A stretch of 64,000 nt of DNA from Candidatus Moanabacter tarae (GCA_003226295.1 CP029803.1:2113001-2177000); one strand, 5' to 3'. Shown: positions 54,606 through 64,000, counted from the stretch's first letter. Notes: generated from the letters alone by a model not told the origin. Translations and numbers: made by a program.

Positions 54606-55625
54606 ATGGGAAGGACCGGAAAAGTTTCAAAAATGAATAGAGTTTTGAGTGCCCAGGATGTCGCAGATCTCGTGCTGCGGAAACGTGAAATCGAAGTCAC
54701 TCTGAAAGAATCTATTCTGACGCCAGCAGCCCTAAACTTGCTCCAAAGTGAGCAGAACGAAACAGTTCAACGAAAAAATCCCATAGTGCCGGACCAAGAA
54801 CACGGATGGACTAGAGAAACCGATCCAAAAACGAAAGAGGAAATTGAGAGTTTTTTTAGATCTCAGGCCATTGAAACCCTAAAGGAAAGAATGGTGGATA
54901 TAGGGCGTAGGCTGTGGGAGAGAAACTATGTCGATGGAAACGGGGGAAACATAACAATCCGCGTCGGGGACAATCTGGTGCTTTCTACCCCAACTTTGAT
55001 TTCCAAGGGCTTCATGACAACAGAGGACATGTGTCTGGTCGACTTCGAAGGCACCCAACTTGCTGGCTCGAGAAAACGTACTAGTGAAGTTAAAACTCAT
55101 ATTGGTATCATGCGTCGTCAACCAAGAGCAAAGTCTTGCGTACATGCTCATCCCGTTCATGCTACTGCCTTCGCGGTTGCATCTGTCGTGCCTCCTACCT
55201 GTATGATACCCGAAGCAGAGGTTTTTCTAGGAAAGATTGGACTGGCAAAGTACCAAACACCTGGAACCATAGAAAATGCAGATGAGGTAGGGAGGGTTGG
55301 CATTGATCACAATTCCATTTTGATGGAAAACCATGGCGTTATTACTTGGGGCAAGGACGTCGAAGATGCTTACTGGAAAATGGAGAATACAGATGCCTAC
55401 TGTCAGACCGTCTGGATTGCATCACAGCTAGGACGCGAACTCAGTACATTTGGCCCCTCCCATCTGAGGGAACTGATTGAAATGCGAAAGCGTTTGGGGA
55501 TGGAAGATTGGAGGTCCGAGCTACCCGAAGCCGAGCTCTGCGACAATAGCAAGTTTCACCCAAGTGTGGTATGTCGAATTCCAAAAAAAGACGCGATCGG
55601 CAAAGAAACCGATCACACGGAGTAG
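54606..55625 (+). CDS. Class II aldolase/adducin-family protein
   Basis: A 339-residue protein. The class II aldolase domain begins near residue 85. GNGGNITIRVGDNLVLSTP and SKGFMTTEDMCLVD are followed by zinc-binding SCVHAHPVHAT and then MENHGVITWGKDVEDAY. The family cleaves rhamnulose- or fuculose-1-phosphate to dihydroxyacetone phosphate and lactaldehyde. The first 60 residues (VADLVLRKREIEVTLKESILTPAALNLL) are an extra segment resembling tails on microcompartment-associated enzymes. No shell genes are here. An ATG at 54633 is an alternative start. Confidence 0.85.
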   Translation: MGRTGKVSKMNRVLSAQDVADLVLRKREIEVTLKESILTPAALNLLQSEQNETVQRKNPIVPDQEHGWTRETDPKTKEEIESFFRSQAIETLKERMVDIGRRLWERNYVDGNGGNITIRVGDNLVLSTPTLISKGFMTTEDMCLVDFEGTQLAGSRKRTSEVKTHIGIMRRQPRAKSCVHAHPVHATAFAVASVVPPTCMIPEAEVFLGKIGLAKYQTPGTIENADEVGRVGIDHNSILMENHGVITWGKDVEDAYWKMENTDAYCQTVWIASQLGRELSTFGPSHLRELIEMRKRLGMEDWRSELPEAELCDNSKFHPSVVCRIPKKDAIGKETDHTE

Positions 55626-55748
55626 CAAAGAAGATTAAAGTCTTCTTAGAAAAGCAGTACGGGGCAGCTAGAGAAGATACGAAGGATGCAGTCAAAAAAA
55701 TTGAGCTCTAGCCTGCTTTCGCTTCCCTGAGACAAGGAATGATATCGC

Positions 55749-57242
55749 ATGCCTGGGAAGTCGGTGAATCGAGATGTCCATCTTGCGGTTGATCTGGGTG
55801 CGGAAAGTGGGCGCATTATTGCGGGGCAACTTAGTGGAGAATTATTATCTCTACAAGAAGTGCACCGATTTCCAAACGTACCGCAAAGAATCGAGGGCCA
55901 CCTTCACTGGGATATCGAGGTTTTGTTTGAAGAAATCTGTAAAGGGCTAGCGAAGGCGGGGCGGCTCTTCGGAAAGAATGTCAGGACAGTAGGGGTGGAT
56001 TCCTGGGGAATCGATTACGGGCTTCTCGACAGAGAAGGAAATCTTCTAAAACAGCCCTTTTGCTACCGGGATAATCGAACGGACGAAGTCATTGACGAAG
56101 TTTTTGAGATTATCCCGAGGGATGAACTCTACAAAAAGACGGGAATCCAGATCATGTCCCTTAACACAGTTTTTCAACTTGCGGCAGAACTCAAGAGCCC
56201 CGATACCTCCCTGGAAAAGGCTGATCGATTACTGTTTATTCCCGATCTATTGAACTACTGGCTCTGCGGGGTTAGTCGCACTGAATATACGATCGCTAGT
56301 ACGAGCCAACTCATGGACATGAGAAACGGCGACTGGTGTATATCCTTGATAGAGAATCTCTCGATCCCCTCTGAAATTTTTTCCCGCCCTATACTTCCTG
56401 GGACGAAACTAGGACCATTAAAGCCTAAGATTGGGGAAGCATCCGGGCTTGAGGGGGTCGACATAATCGCAGTCGCGGGTCATGATACAGGTTCTGCCGT
56501 GGCTGCGATACCAGCAGAAAATGAGCGCTTCGCTTATCTGAGTTCGGGAACTTGGTCTCTGCTGGGGATCGAACTTAAAAACGCTCTGATTACTGAAAAG
56601 ACATTCGAGTACAATATTACGAATGAGGGAGGTGTCTCGAGAACAATTCGGACCTTAAAGAATATATCCGGAATGTGGCTGGTGCAAGAGTGTAGGCGAC
56701 AGTGGGAGCAGGAAGGAGAGAATTATTCCTACGCGGACCTCACCGATATGGCATCCAGGGCAACGCCCTTAACAGCACTCATAGATCCGGATTCTATCGA
56801 CTTTATAAAGCCAGAATTTATGCCAGAAAGGATATGGAAATACTGTCTGGATCGAGGACATGATATATCGAAAGACAAGGGTCGGACAATTCGAACCATT
56901 CTTGAAAGTCTTGCAATGAAATATCGCTATATCCTGGAGCAGTTGGAAGAAGTTTCCCAAACAACGCTCGATCCAATACATATCGTCGGGGGAGGGGCCC
57001 AAAACCGTCTTTTAAATCAGTTCACCGCTGATGTCACAGGGAAAAAGGTGCTGTCAGGTCCTGTGGAAGCAACGGCTCTGGGAAACCTCATCATGCAATT
57101 GGTCGCGATGGGCAAAATCTCCGGTTTAAAGGAGGGAAGGCAACTAATTAGAAAATCATTCCCCCCCGAAACATTTCTCCCAGCGGTCACGGATGCTTGG
57201 GATTCGCCCTACGCCAATTTCTGTAATTTGGTTGGTAGGTAA
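55749..57242 (+). CDS. rhaB: Rhamnulokinase
   Basis: A 497-residue FGGY-family kinase. The N-terminus AVDLGAESGRIIAGQ is the RhaB-specific form of the ATP-binding loop. VDSWGIDYGLLDREGN, YRDNRTDEV, STSQLMDMRNGDW and HDTGSAVAAIPA follow, and IVGGGAQNRLLNQFTAD lies near residue 415. It phosphorylates rhamnulose to the 1-phosphate for the aldolase upstream. Isomerase and regulator genes are not in the window. Confidence 0.93.
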   Translation: MPGKSVNRDVHLAVDLGAESGRIIAGQLSGELLSLQEVHRFPNVPQRIEGHLHWDIEVLFEEICKGLAKAGRLFGKNVRTVGVDSWGIDYGLLDREGNLLKQPFCYRDNRTDEVIDEVFEIIPRDELYKKTGIQIMSLNTVFQLAAELKSPDTSLEKADRLLFIPDLLNYWLCGVSRTEYTIASTSQLMDMRNGDWCISLIENLSIPSEIFSRPILPGTKLGPLKPKIGEASGLEGVDIIAVAGHDTGSAVAAIPAENERFAYLSSGTWSLLGIELKNALITEKTFEYNITNEGGVSRTIRTLKNISGMWLVQECRRQWEQEGENYSYADLTDMASRATPLTALIDPDSIDFIKPEFMPERIWKYCLDRGHDISKDKGRTIRTILESLAMKYRYILEQLEEVSQTTLDPIHIVGGGAQNRLLNQFTADVTGKKVLSGPVEATALGNLIMQLVAMGKISGLKEGRQLIRKSFPPETFLPAVTDAWDSPYANFCNLVGR

Positions 57243-57373
57243 GCCTTCGCAAAGACTTCAGATCCAAGCTAAGGTCGTCGCGAAATGTGGTGGGCAACGG
57301 AGGTTAGTTCCAGCTGATCTTTTGCTTGAAAGCTATCCTATCCATTACCGAATAACTCTCCTCCCCTCCAAAT

Positions 57374-57450
<77 letters not shown>

Positions 57451-57762
57451 ATAATCAAGGCAAAGAAATAAGGTGGCAACGATACGATTAAGCAAGATTT
57501 TTCTGCTATCTGGTCAGGAACCGTGGGATAAAACTGGTCTAAGGCATCGAGTCGCTGTTGAAATCAAAGGTTGGAAGCTGAGGAGGGAAGCGTACTCAAC
57601 TAGAGCATAGAGCGAGAGAAAAGGAATACTTTTTGGTTAGGTCGCTCAGTAAAAATCGCTGCACCCCCGGTGCCGACATGGAAGATAATTCCTCTAAATA
57701 GGCCCTTCTGCCCGGAGGAAAATTTACTACCCGAAAACCCTAATCGGGATTTAGGTTTCAGA
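57451..57762. other. Region between initiator tRNA and a secreted-protein gene
   Basis: These 312 bases hold no gene I can support. The short minus-strand frame 57600-57860 has no ribosome binding site and overlaps the end of the next gene. A weak 5-bp CCTAA/TTAGG hairpin near 57736-57752 may be the end of the secreted-protein transcript. The promoter of the initiator tRNA should lie at the low end. Confidence 0.4.
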
Positions 57763-58563
57763 TCAGAGCTTAAGACGAAGAGTTCTTGCGATGACAACCA
57801 TAGATTTTGAACTTTTGATCGGGCTAGGCACGCCGTAGATGATAACGTTTTGTCCTTCAAGCTCCTGCAGAGGGCTACTGATCAGTAATTTGGAGGTATC
57901 CACATAGAGGATATGTTCGCCCGAGGAGCCGACTAGCTTCCACTGGAATGGCTCAACACTAGTTACCTGCTTAAGGGTAAACTTGAGGATTCCGTCAAAA
58001 TAGCGCGGCCGGTCTGTTACAAATAGTTCTTCCGTAGCTGAATCGGCCTGTGTAGTAAGGTTAGAATTTCGAGAAGAATGTCCTTGCTCGGGGATTTCTG
58101 TAGAACCTTCTCCAGGGAAAGAAAAGGGAATTAACGGTACCTTCTTTAATCTATTGACAGGGTATCGGAAGTAAACGGGAACCGCTTTTATGAATTCGAT
58201 CTCCACCCAATCCCCCACTCGCATCACCCTATTGGCGTCCCCCTCTTCTATGGTAGAAAGGACTGGGCTATTTGCATTTGGTCTAAGATGCACCAGGGCG
58301 CCAATGTTAACTTCCAAGTCCTTGCCTACTTCTCCACTCTTAACAAACCCTTGAAAGGACCCCTCATATTCAAACCAATTCCATCCTTCGGCAAGTTTAG
58401 CCGCATCAAAAACTGACTCAGCTTTATGGAACTGGTCGTTTGACGAATCGAGTTCACGCACCACACGCGATTCAGAATCCGGCTCGAAGTGGAGACGGAT
58501 TTTCTCGCAATAGGCAACAAACGGAACGCCGATGAGAACAGATAAAATCGCGCATCTCCTCAT
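57763..58563 (-). CDS. Exported protein with SH3-like domains, unknown function
   Basis: The 266-residue protein starts MRRCAILSVLIGVPFVAYCEK, a signal peptide. The first part has a bacterial SH3-like pattern: EGWNWFEYEGSFQGFVKSGEVGKDLEVNIGALVHLRPNANSPVLSTIEEGD, then VMRVGDWVEIEFIKAVPVYF. The last 80 residues have a mixed beta pattern (FKLKQVTSVEPFQWKL-like). SH3b domains often bind peptidoglycan, so a cell-wall-related periplasmic role is possible. No specific family can be given. Confidence 0.72.
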   Translation of the reverse strand: MRRCAILSVLIGVPFVAYCEKIRLHFEPDSESRVVRELDSSNDQFHKAESVFDAAKLAEGWNWFEYEGSFQGFVKSGEVGKDLEVNIGALVHLRPNANSPVLSTIEEGDANRVMRVGDWVEIEFIKAVPVYFRYPVNRLKKVPLIPFSFPGEGSTEIPEQGHSSRNSNLTTQADSATEELFVTDRPRYFDGILKFTLKQVTSVEPFQWKLVGSSGEHILYVDTSKLLISSPLQELEGQNVIIYGVPSPIKSSKSMVVIARTLRLKL

Positions 58564-58657
58564 TTTAAAAGGGATAATAGCTTAGACAATAGGACATTGT
58601 CATGCAAATTTCATCCAATCTCCAGGCAAGGATCTCGCGGTTTAAGTAAATTGGAGA

Positions 58658-59398
58658 TCACCGTTTAGGGACGAGGAGTGCTATCTCTTTGTGAGTTAGA
58701 GGACGACAGTTTCCTTTTCCTAACCCTGTGAGTTTGAGACCCCCGAATTGAAATCGATATAGCCGCTCAACTCTATAGCCTGCTGCCCTCATGAGGCGAC
58801 GGATCTCTCTTTTTTTCCCGTGGGAGAGGTGGACTTCTACACTTGTATTCGATTGGGTCCCTCTCTTGTCGGAAATGACCTTATCCAATTTTAAATGTTC
58901 ACCTTGATCATGAATTCCCTTAAGGAGGAAGGATAAAGAAGAATAAGAAAAAGGCTTATCAAGCAAAACCCGGTACTTTTTCACGACTCTCTGACTAGGA
59001 TGGGTGAGACATTGGACCAGTGATCCATCGTTCGTCAGTATTACCATACCTTCACTGTCTTTATCCAGACGTCCGGCGCAAAAACGAATTTGGTTAGATA
59101 CACTTTTAGGGAGAAGGGAGAATACGGTATTTTCATTATGAGGATCCAACGTACTACAAATATAGCCCTTTGGTTTGTTCACGAGATAGGCCAGTGTAGA
59201 ATGTTTTGAACTGGGGACTACCCGGGACCCAATCGTCACTCGGTCATTTTCTGGATTAACCTTTTGACCAAGCGAGGCTACTTCGCCATTGACGCGAAGT
59301 TTTCCCTCGCTAATCATCCGCTCCGCATTCCTCCTCGAGCAAATGCCCTGCATAGAAAGAAACTTTTGTATTCGCATTGATTTTATGGAATCAATCAT
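58658..59398 (-). CDS. RluB/RsuA-family pseudouridine synthase
   Basis: A 246-residue protein. An S4 RNA-binding domain (RIQKFLSMQGICSRRNAERMISEGKLRVNGEV, about residues 9-40) precedes the catalytic domain. GRLDKDSEGMVILTNDG holds the catalytic Asp (about residue 115), and HLSHGKKREIRRLMRAAGYRV is a family block. It isomerises a uridine in rRNA. The exact site (23S or 16S) is not resolved. An ATG seven codons later (59377) is a plausible start. Confidence 0.9.
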   Translation of the reverse strand: MIDSIKSMRIQKFLSMQGICSRRNAERMISEGKLRVNGEVASLGQKVNPENDRVTIGSRVVPSSKHSTLAYLVNKPKGYICSTLDPHNENTVFSLLPKSVSNQIRFCAGRLDKDSEGMVILTNDGSLVQCLTHPSQRVVKKYRVLLDKPFSYSSLSFLLKGIHDQGEHLKLDKVISDKRGTQSNTSVEVHLSHGKKREIRRLMRAAGYRVERLYRFQFGGLKLTGLGKGNCRPLTHKEIALLVPKR

Positions 59399-59479
59399 TG
59401 TTCACTTAGGAAGCCAACGCTTTATGCTGAGATCACCTATGAGGGTTGCGGAAAGCAAAGTTCGACTTAAAAGTTTAGG

Positions 59480-60226
59480 ATGCCGTTAACTTACAATAAC
59501 CGCAAGGCCTTGGTAACAGGAGCCGGAAGGGGAATCGGGAAGGCCATCGCAAAATTGTTGGCCTCCGAAGGTGTAGCAGTGGCTTGTGTAAGCAAGACGG
59601 AAAGCAAATGCCAATCGGCTGCGAATGAGATTCTAGCTTCGGGCGGCGAGGCAAGAGCCTACGCTGTTGACGTATCCGACGAGGAAGCGGTTTCTAGCAC
59701 CGCAAAGAAGATTCTGGAAGATTTTGGCTGTATAGATATCCTCATCAATAATGCTGGCATAGCCAAAGATGGGTTGATCCTGCGCATGTCGGCCGAAAGC
59801 TGGCAGGAGGTAATGGACACCAATCTAACCAGTTGTTTCTATTGGACAAAAAAACTGGCACATCCCATGGCAAAAAACCGCTGGGGGCGCATCGTCAACA
59901 TATCATCGGTAGTCGGTTTAACCGGGAACGCCGGCCAATGCAATTATTCATCTTCTAAGGCCGGCATGCTCGGCTTAACCAAATCCCTCGCTCGTGAACT
60001 TGCTTCCCGATCGATTACAGTAAATGCAGTTGCCCCTGGATTTGTTGAAACTGACATGACGTCAAGGCTTGACGACCGGACCACCGATCACATTCTCAAG
60101 AACATCCCATTACGCCGCCTGGGTAGCCCCGATGATATCGCACAAGTTGTAGGGTTTCTGTGCTCAGAACAAGCCAGCTATATTACTGGGCAAGTTTTTA
60201 CCGTTGACGGCGGCATGGTGATGTGA
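59480..60226 (+). CDS. fabG: 3-oxoacyl-[ACP] reductase
   Basis: A 248-residue SDR. ALVTGAGRGIGKAIAKLLA binds NADPH. NNAGIAKDGLILRM, YSSSKAGMLGLTKSLARELA (catalytic Y-x-x-x-K) and the FabG-typical NAVAPGFVETDM follow, with VDGGMVM at the end. It reduces 3-ketoacyl-ACP in fatty acid elongation. acpP and fabF follow on the same strand, which fixes the role. Confidence 0.96.
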   Translation: MPLTYNNRKALVTGAGRGIGKAIAKLLASEGVAVACVSKTESKCQSAANEILASGGEARAYAVDVSDEEAVSSTAKKILEDFGCIDILINNAGIAKDGLILRMSAESWQEVMDTNLTSCFYWTKKLAHPMAKNRWGRIVNISSVVGLTGNAGQCNYSSSKAGMLGLTKSLARELASRSITVNAVAPGFVETDMTSRLDDRTTDHILKNIPLRRLGSPDDIAQVVGFLCSEQASYITGQVFTVDGGMVM

Positions 60227-60266
60227 TGCGACATAGGTAACTGAATAAACGTCTAGATAGAGAGAA

Positions 60267-60524
60267 ATGGCAGAAAAATCGATTGAGCAACGCGTCACAG
60301 AGATTATCGTAAATCAGCTGAACGTAAATGACGAACAGGTTACTCCGGAAGCCTCTTTCCTCGATGACTTGGGAGCAGATTCGCTTGATACGGTAGAACT
60401 CATCATGGCCTTTGAAGAGGAGTTCAAAAGCGAAATTGACGGAGAGATCCCGGAGGCAGAGGCAGAGAACCTCCAAACTGTGGGGGACGTGGTGAAGTAT
60501 CTCAAGGAGAAATCGGGAGGTTGA
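60267..60524 (+). CDS. acpP: Acyl carrier protein
   Basis: An 85-residue acidic protein with the phosphopantetheine site [18 protein letters not shown] (Ser near residue 40). It carries growing acyl chains in fatty acid synthesis. It lies between fabG and fabF, the standard order. The C-terminus is slightly extended (KEKSGG). Confidence 0.97.
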   Translation: MAEKSIEQRVTEIIVNQLNVNDEQVTPEASFLDDLGADSLDTVELIMAFEEEFKSEIDGEIPEAEAENLQTVGDVVKYLKEKSGG

Positions 60525-60559
60525 CTACAACCCGTTGGTAACTTTCTATTCCCCGACCT

Positions 60560-61816
60560 TTGATGGGTAGCTCCAGACCAAATCACAAGGTCGTGATCAC
60601 CGGGTTAGGTGTTCTGACTTCACTTGGTCACGATGTGGAAACGTTCTGGGCCAATCTTATCAAAGGGGAATGTGGGATTGAACGTATTTCCCGATTTGAT
60701 GTTGCCGATTATCCGTGCCAGGTAGGGGCGGAAGTGAGGGATTTCGATCCTACCGCAGTGATGGACGCCAAGGATGTTAGGCGTAATGATCGATTCACGC
60801 ACTTTGCAATGGCGGCAACAAAAAGTGCACTGCGCAATGGCTCCATTGATGTTAGCAAACTTGATTCTTTTCGTATTGGTGTTCTCTTAGGGTCCGGTAT
60901 TGGAGGTATGGAGACAATTGAGAATCAGTCTGAACGTCTACGCCACATGGGCCCCAGGAAAGTATCGCCCTTCACAATCCCTTCCCTCATAGCTAACATG
61001 GCATCCGGAGTGGTTGCAATTGAGATTGGAGCCCGCGGAGCAAATTTCGGTATCGTTAGTGCTTGCGCAACTGCGTCTCATTCCATTGGGGAATCCCTTA
61101 GAATGATCCAGGCAGGAGACGCAGATATCATGGTTGCGGGTGGAAGCGAAGCAGCCATCACCCCGCTTAGCTACGCGGGCTTCTGTAACATGAAGGCGAT
61201 GACGACGAGTCGTAATAACGACCCACATCGCGCGAGTAGGCCATTCGATAAGACCCGCGATGGCTTCGTAATGGGAGAAGGAGCCGGTGTCGTAATTCTT
61301 GAATCCCAAGAACATGCAGAAAAGAGAAAAGCAAAGATATTCTGTGAAGTGGCGGGTTATTCGGCCACTTGCGATGCTTTTCACATCACATCACCAGACC
61401 CCACCGGACAGGGGCTCTCCCGGTCGATTACAAACGCTCTAGATAACGCAAATGTTCAGCCCGAAGAAATCCAATATATCAATGCGCACGGCACATCCAC
61501 CACTTACAACGACAGAACCGAGACCAACGCGGTCAAGGAGGTCTTTGGAGACCATGCCAGAAATATCTTAATGAGTTCGACGAAATCGATGACCGGTCAT
61601 CTCCTAGGCGCAGCGGGGGGAATTGAAGCAGCGAGCTGCGCTATGGTTATTGAGAAGGGCGAAGTCCCTCCCACAATCAACTATGAAGTGCCCGATCCAG
61701 AGTGCGATTTAAACTACGTTCCTAATAAAACAATTCGCGCTAAGGTCGATGCCGCCATGAGTATCAATCTTGGATTTGGCGGGCACAACGCCACCCTCGT
61801 GTTTAAGAGGGTGTAA
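60560..61816 (+). CDS. fabF: 3-oxoacyl-[ACP] synthase II
   Basis: A 418-residue thiolase-fold condensing enzyme. ACATASHSIGESLRMIQAGDAD holds the nucleophile Cys (about residue 172). The catalytic His residues are in AHGTSTTYNDRTET (about 310) and TGHLLGAAGGIEA (about 347). It extends acyl-ACP with malonyl-ACP. It follows acpP by 35 bases. The length and motifs are complete. Confidence 0.97.
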   Translation: MMGSSRPNHKVVITGLGVLTSLGHDVETFWANLIKGECGIERISRFDVADYPCQVGAEVRDFDPTAVMDAKDVRRNDRFTHFAMAATKSALRNGSIDVSKLDSFRIGVLLGSGIGGMETIENQSERLRHMGPRKVSPFTIPSLIANMASGVVAIEIGARGANFGIVSACATASHSIGESLRMIQAGDADIMVAGGSEAAITPLSYAGFCNMKAMTTSRNNDPHRASRPFDKTRDGFVMGEGAGVVILESQEHAEKRKAKIFCEVAGYSATCDAFHITSPDPTGQGLSRSITNALDNANVQPEEIQYINAHGTSTTYNDRTETNAVKEVFGDHARNILMSSTKSMTGHLLGAAGGIEAASCAMVIEKGEVPPTINYEVPDPECDLNYVPNKTIRAKVDAAMSINLGFGGHNATLVFKRV

Positions 61817-61844
61817 GGACATAGAGATCATTTAGATTTGCAGG

Positions 61845-63248
61845 TTAAAGAGAATGTAGACTTGAATTCGAAACTGCCAAACTAGCTTCTTTAAGCGACT
61901 CAGAGAGTGTGGGGTGAGCGTGGATAGTCCGGGCAATATCCTCCGCACTTCCGCCATACTCAATATGAGCAACCGCTGAAGCTATTAGTTCCGAAGCATT
62001 TTGGGCCATGATATGAATACCTAGAATACGATTGCTCTCAGTATCCGCGATCACTTTTACGAGACCATCGGTGACGCCTGAAGCAATTGCTCGTCCATTT
62101 GCTGCCATAGGAAATCTTCCTGTCGTTACATTAATACCGTCCTTTTTTGCGGAAGTCTCGGTCGATCCTACGCATGCGATTTCGGGATTTGTGTAAATGA
62201 CATTGGGGATGGAGTCATAGTTCACTGCTCCGTGATGCCCTGCAATTGTTTCGGCAACCGCAACTCCTTCTTCCTCAGCTTTATGAGCGAGCATCGGGCC
62301 TTCTACAGCATCCCCAATTGCATAAACACCTGCAACATTGGATTGGAGGTTTTCATCAGTGACAACGAACCCTCGATCGTTGGTTGCAATTCCTATTTTC
62401 TCTAGCCCCAATCCGTCGGTGCAAGGCGATCGCCCTACCGCAATAAGTACTTTATCCGTTTCGATTTGAAAACGCTCTTCTCCTCTTTCAACGTGGACGT
62501 TAATTCGTTCTTCACCTTCTTCTAATCCAGATACTTTGGCGGAGGTTTCAATTCGAAATCCCTGTTTTCTGAATATGCGTTCAGCCAATGCGCTGATTTC
62601 CTCGTCGAACGTTGGTGCTATTCGGGGTAGAAATTCAACAACCGTCACCTTAGTTCCCAATCTAGCCCATACGGATCCGAGCTCGAGTCCAATCGCCCCA
62701 CCTCCGACAACGACCAAGTCGTCTGGAGCACGATCAAAAGCAATTGCGTGATCACTGGAAACGATTCGATTGCCGTCAATACTAATTCCGGATAGCTCTG
62801 ACACTTTCGAACCAGTAGCGATCACGATATTGGATGCATAGATTATCTGCGATTCGTCGGGCCCCTGCACTCTAACTGAACCGGGTTCAATAATCTCCCC
62901 CACACCATGGAAGATTTGAATATCCCGTTTGCCCACCAGCATCTCTACTCCTTTTCGAAGTTTGGAAACAACCTGATCCTTTCTCCTCATTAGGTTATCT
63001 ATATCAATGGATACCTCTCCCATTTTAATTCCATGAGAGCGGCTCTCATGAGCGGCGAAGTGATACATCTCAGTAGAATGGAGTAGCGCTTTACTTGGTA
63101 TGCATCCCACATTAAGACAGGTACCCCCAAGAAAAGGATCCTTTTCAATGATCGCTGTTTTAAGTCCAAGTTGAGCAGCCCGGATAGCACAGACATAGCC
63201 GCCCGGTCCGGCGCCTATGACGATTAAATTGAAGTTGTTCTCTGCCAT
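61845..63248 (-). CDS. lpdA: Dihydrolipoamide dehydrogenase
   Basis: The 467-residue flavoprotein has the FAD site [22 protein letters not shown], the redox disulfide in [16 protein letters not shown] (Cys44 and Cys49), an NAD-binding [20 protein letters not shown], and the C-terminal HAHPTLSES with the His-Glu pair. It is the E3 subunit of 2-oxoacid dehydrogenase complexes, reoxidising lipoamide. The E1/E2 genes are not adjacent. It is convergent with fabF. Confidence 0.96.
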   Translation of the reverse strand: MAENNFNLIVIGAGPGGYVCAIRAAQLGLKTAIIEKDPFLGGTCLNVGCIPSKALLHSTEMYHFAAHESRSHGIKMGEVSIDIDNLMRRKDQVVSKLRKGVEMLVGKRDIQIFHGVGEIIEPGSVRVQGPDESQIIYASNIVIATGSKVSELSGISIDGNRIVSSDHAIAFDRAPDDLVVVGGGAIGLELGSVWARLGTKVTVVEFLPRIAPTFDEEISALAERIFRKQGFRIETSAKVSGLEEGEERINVHVERGEERFQIETDKVLIAVGRSPCTDGLGLEKIGIATNDRGFVVTDENLQSNVAGVYAIGDAVEGPMLAHKAEEEGVAVAETIAGHHGAVNYDSIPNVIYTNPEIACVGSTETSAKKDGINVTTGRFPMAANGRAIASGVTDGLVKVIADTESNRILGIHIMAQNASELIASAVAHIEYGGSAEDIARTIHAHPTLSESLKEASLAVSNSSLHSL

Positions 63249-63331
63249 GATCAGATTCTAGATTATAGAAGATTTAGATTTTAAATTGATTCTAAAAAAG
63301 ACCTCGAAATCAAACAAATTGGAAAAGCCAA

Positions 63332-63544
63332 ATGAATCTCACTGATATCGCGAACTGCCTGAAGATCATTAATAATACTTTGGACAGTAATCAGATTTTA
63401 GAAGAAATTAAGAAGTTAGATCACATTCTGAACACGCATAGGCTCGATCTTGAACCACGTCTGGTGCATTTCCTTGAGCGTCGCAGCTATCAAAAAGCGC
63501 TTCGATTTATCGAGGAAGAAACTGATCCCCAAAAAGGGAAGTGA
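63332..63544 (+). CDS. Small helical protein, unknown
   Basis: A 70-residue frame preceded by GGAAAAG a few bases before the ATG. It reads TDIANCLKIINNTLDSNQILEEIKKLDHILNTH... and is amphipathic and helix-rich, with a final charged tail. It is diverged from the lpdA promoter. No family is recognised. Confidence 0.5.
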   Translation: MNLTDIANCLKIINNTLDSNQILEEIKKLDHILNTHRLDLEPRLVHFLERRSYQKALRFIEEETDPQKGK

Positions 63545-63615
63545 GGGTAAGCTGAGTGGCTTAGTCAGCTTGCAATAGGCTGATAAAATATCCCAACAAA
63601 ATATTGATCCAATCA

Positions 63616-64000
63616 CTATTCGTCGGCGAAGGCTATATCGGGTTGAAAAGAGATGGAAAGGCGGTATTGCTGACCAGGACGCATAATTAGAGGGTAATCT
63701 CGCTTAAGAATTTGCAGATAATGAATATTACCGTAGCAAGTTTTGTAGCGGGATTCGTCCGTAACCACCTCCGTCTCGGCCCAAGAAGCCTGGAAATCGT
63801 CCTTAAGGACGATACATCTAAGACCTTCGGACCCTAAAGTATAGGAGGTGGAAAGGCGGTAAACCGAGTGAGGTGCAGCAATAGCCAAGACATAACGCAT
63901 CCTGTCCATCTGTACCTGGTTCTTTACGGAAAAGATGAATTCGCTCGTAACTTTATTCTCAGAAAAAGTCCAAGAAACTTTTGAGGAACCCAGACCTGGA
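63616..64000 (-). CDS. Unrecognised protein, 5' end beyond the window
   Basis: A minus-strand frame stays open from a stop at 63616 to the right edge (64000), so at least 127 residues are present and the start is outside. It contains two likely beta-rich blocks: KVSWTFSENKVTSEFIFSVKNQ and YRLSTSYTLGSEGLRCIVLKDDFQ, then SRYKTCYGNIHYLQILKRDYPLIMRPGQQYRLSISF. An internal ATG at 63909 is unlikely to be the start because the frame continues with good protein composition. No family is recognised. Confidence 0.55.
   Translation of the reverse strand, partial: PGLGSSKVSWTFSENKVTSEFIFSVKNQVQMDRMRYVLAIAAPHSVYRLSTSYTLGSEGLRCIVLKDDFQASWAETEVVTDESRYKTCYGNIHYLQILKRDYPLIMRPGQQYRLSISFQPDIAFADE

Noticed and set aside
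53419-57242. A bacterial microcompartment locus
   Set aside because: The sugar enzymes fit one, but no BMC shell protein gene occurs anywhere in the window.
57736-57752. A CCTAA/TTAGG hairpin as a terminator
   Set aside because: The stem is only 5 bp with a 7-base loop and no strong T-run, so it is not listed as a terminator.
57600-57860. An 86-codon minus-strand frame
   Set aside because: There is no ribosome binding site, it overlaps the 3' end of the secreted-protein gene and it shows no family resemblance.

Overview
The window is an ordinary chromosomal segment of a free-living, Gram-negative bacterium. It has roughly balanced base composition, dense genes on both strands and many catabolic genes. 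The best guess is a member of the Verrucomicrobiota or a related PVC lineage. The main support is a small protein (36980-37408) that looks like the Minf_1886 / 'Verruco-Plancto restricted' family. Outer-membrane genes (BamD-like, LptE-like, ExbB/ExbD) show a diderm envelope. Strong Shine-Dalgarno sites are uncommon and several genes start at GTG or TTG. I see no prophage, insertion sequence, CRISPR array or rRNA operon.

Layout. 1-8841 is an accessory catabolic stretch: two unrecognised proteins, a sodium:solute symporter, a short-chain dehydrogenase, an M20 peptidase, a Gfo/Idh/MocA oxidoreductase, a gene remnant and an MFS transporter. 8903-10970 holds a MogA-like protein, purine nucleoside phosphorylase and tRNA-Ser(CGA). 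11168-18331 is a second sugar and acid region: a GH32 fructan/sucrose hydrolase, an esterase-like hydrolase, a fructokinase-type PfkB kinase, an enolase-superfamily dehydratase coupled to an aldo/keto reductase, and another short-chain dehydrogenase.

18820-32358 is mostly housekeeping: panB-panC-nucleotidyltransferase (cofactors), trpD-glmM (overlapping), uppP, rpmF, plsX, bamD-like, lptE-like and rpe, a YmdB phosphoesterase, and an acetolactate synthase with no adjacent small subunit. 32384-39519 holds an M16 double-domain peptidase, a membrane-anchored beta-lactamase-fold protein, the PVC-restricted protein and gatB. 39740-47648 has a PiT phosphate transporter, gatC-gatA, and the rpmI-rplT-pheS-pheT translation cluster without infC. 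47829-50510 is a DUF3450-like / ExbB-like / ExbD trio, which suggests a TonB2-type energising complex.

50720-57242 returns to catabolism: a second Gfo/Idh/MocA enzyme, a phytanoyl-CoA dioxygenase family protein, and a three-gene deoxysugar cluster (unknown barrel-like protein, class II aldolase, rhamnulokinase). 57374-64000 has an initiator tRNA, a secreted protein, a pseudouridine synthase, fabG-acpP-fabF, dihydrolipoamide dehydrogenase and two small or partial unknown genes.

The most interesting signals are mostly regulatory RNA. One is an attenuator-like set of mutually exclusive pairing segments upstream of rpmI-rplT. Another is a pair of tandem perfect hairpins between gatB and the phosphate transporter. 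Protein-level oddities are the unknown member of the rhamnulokinase cluster, an aldo/keto reductase without its active-site histidine, and a GH32 enzyme with altered signature motifs. No single clearly new multi-gene defence or mobile system was found.
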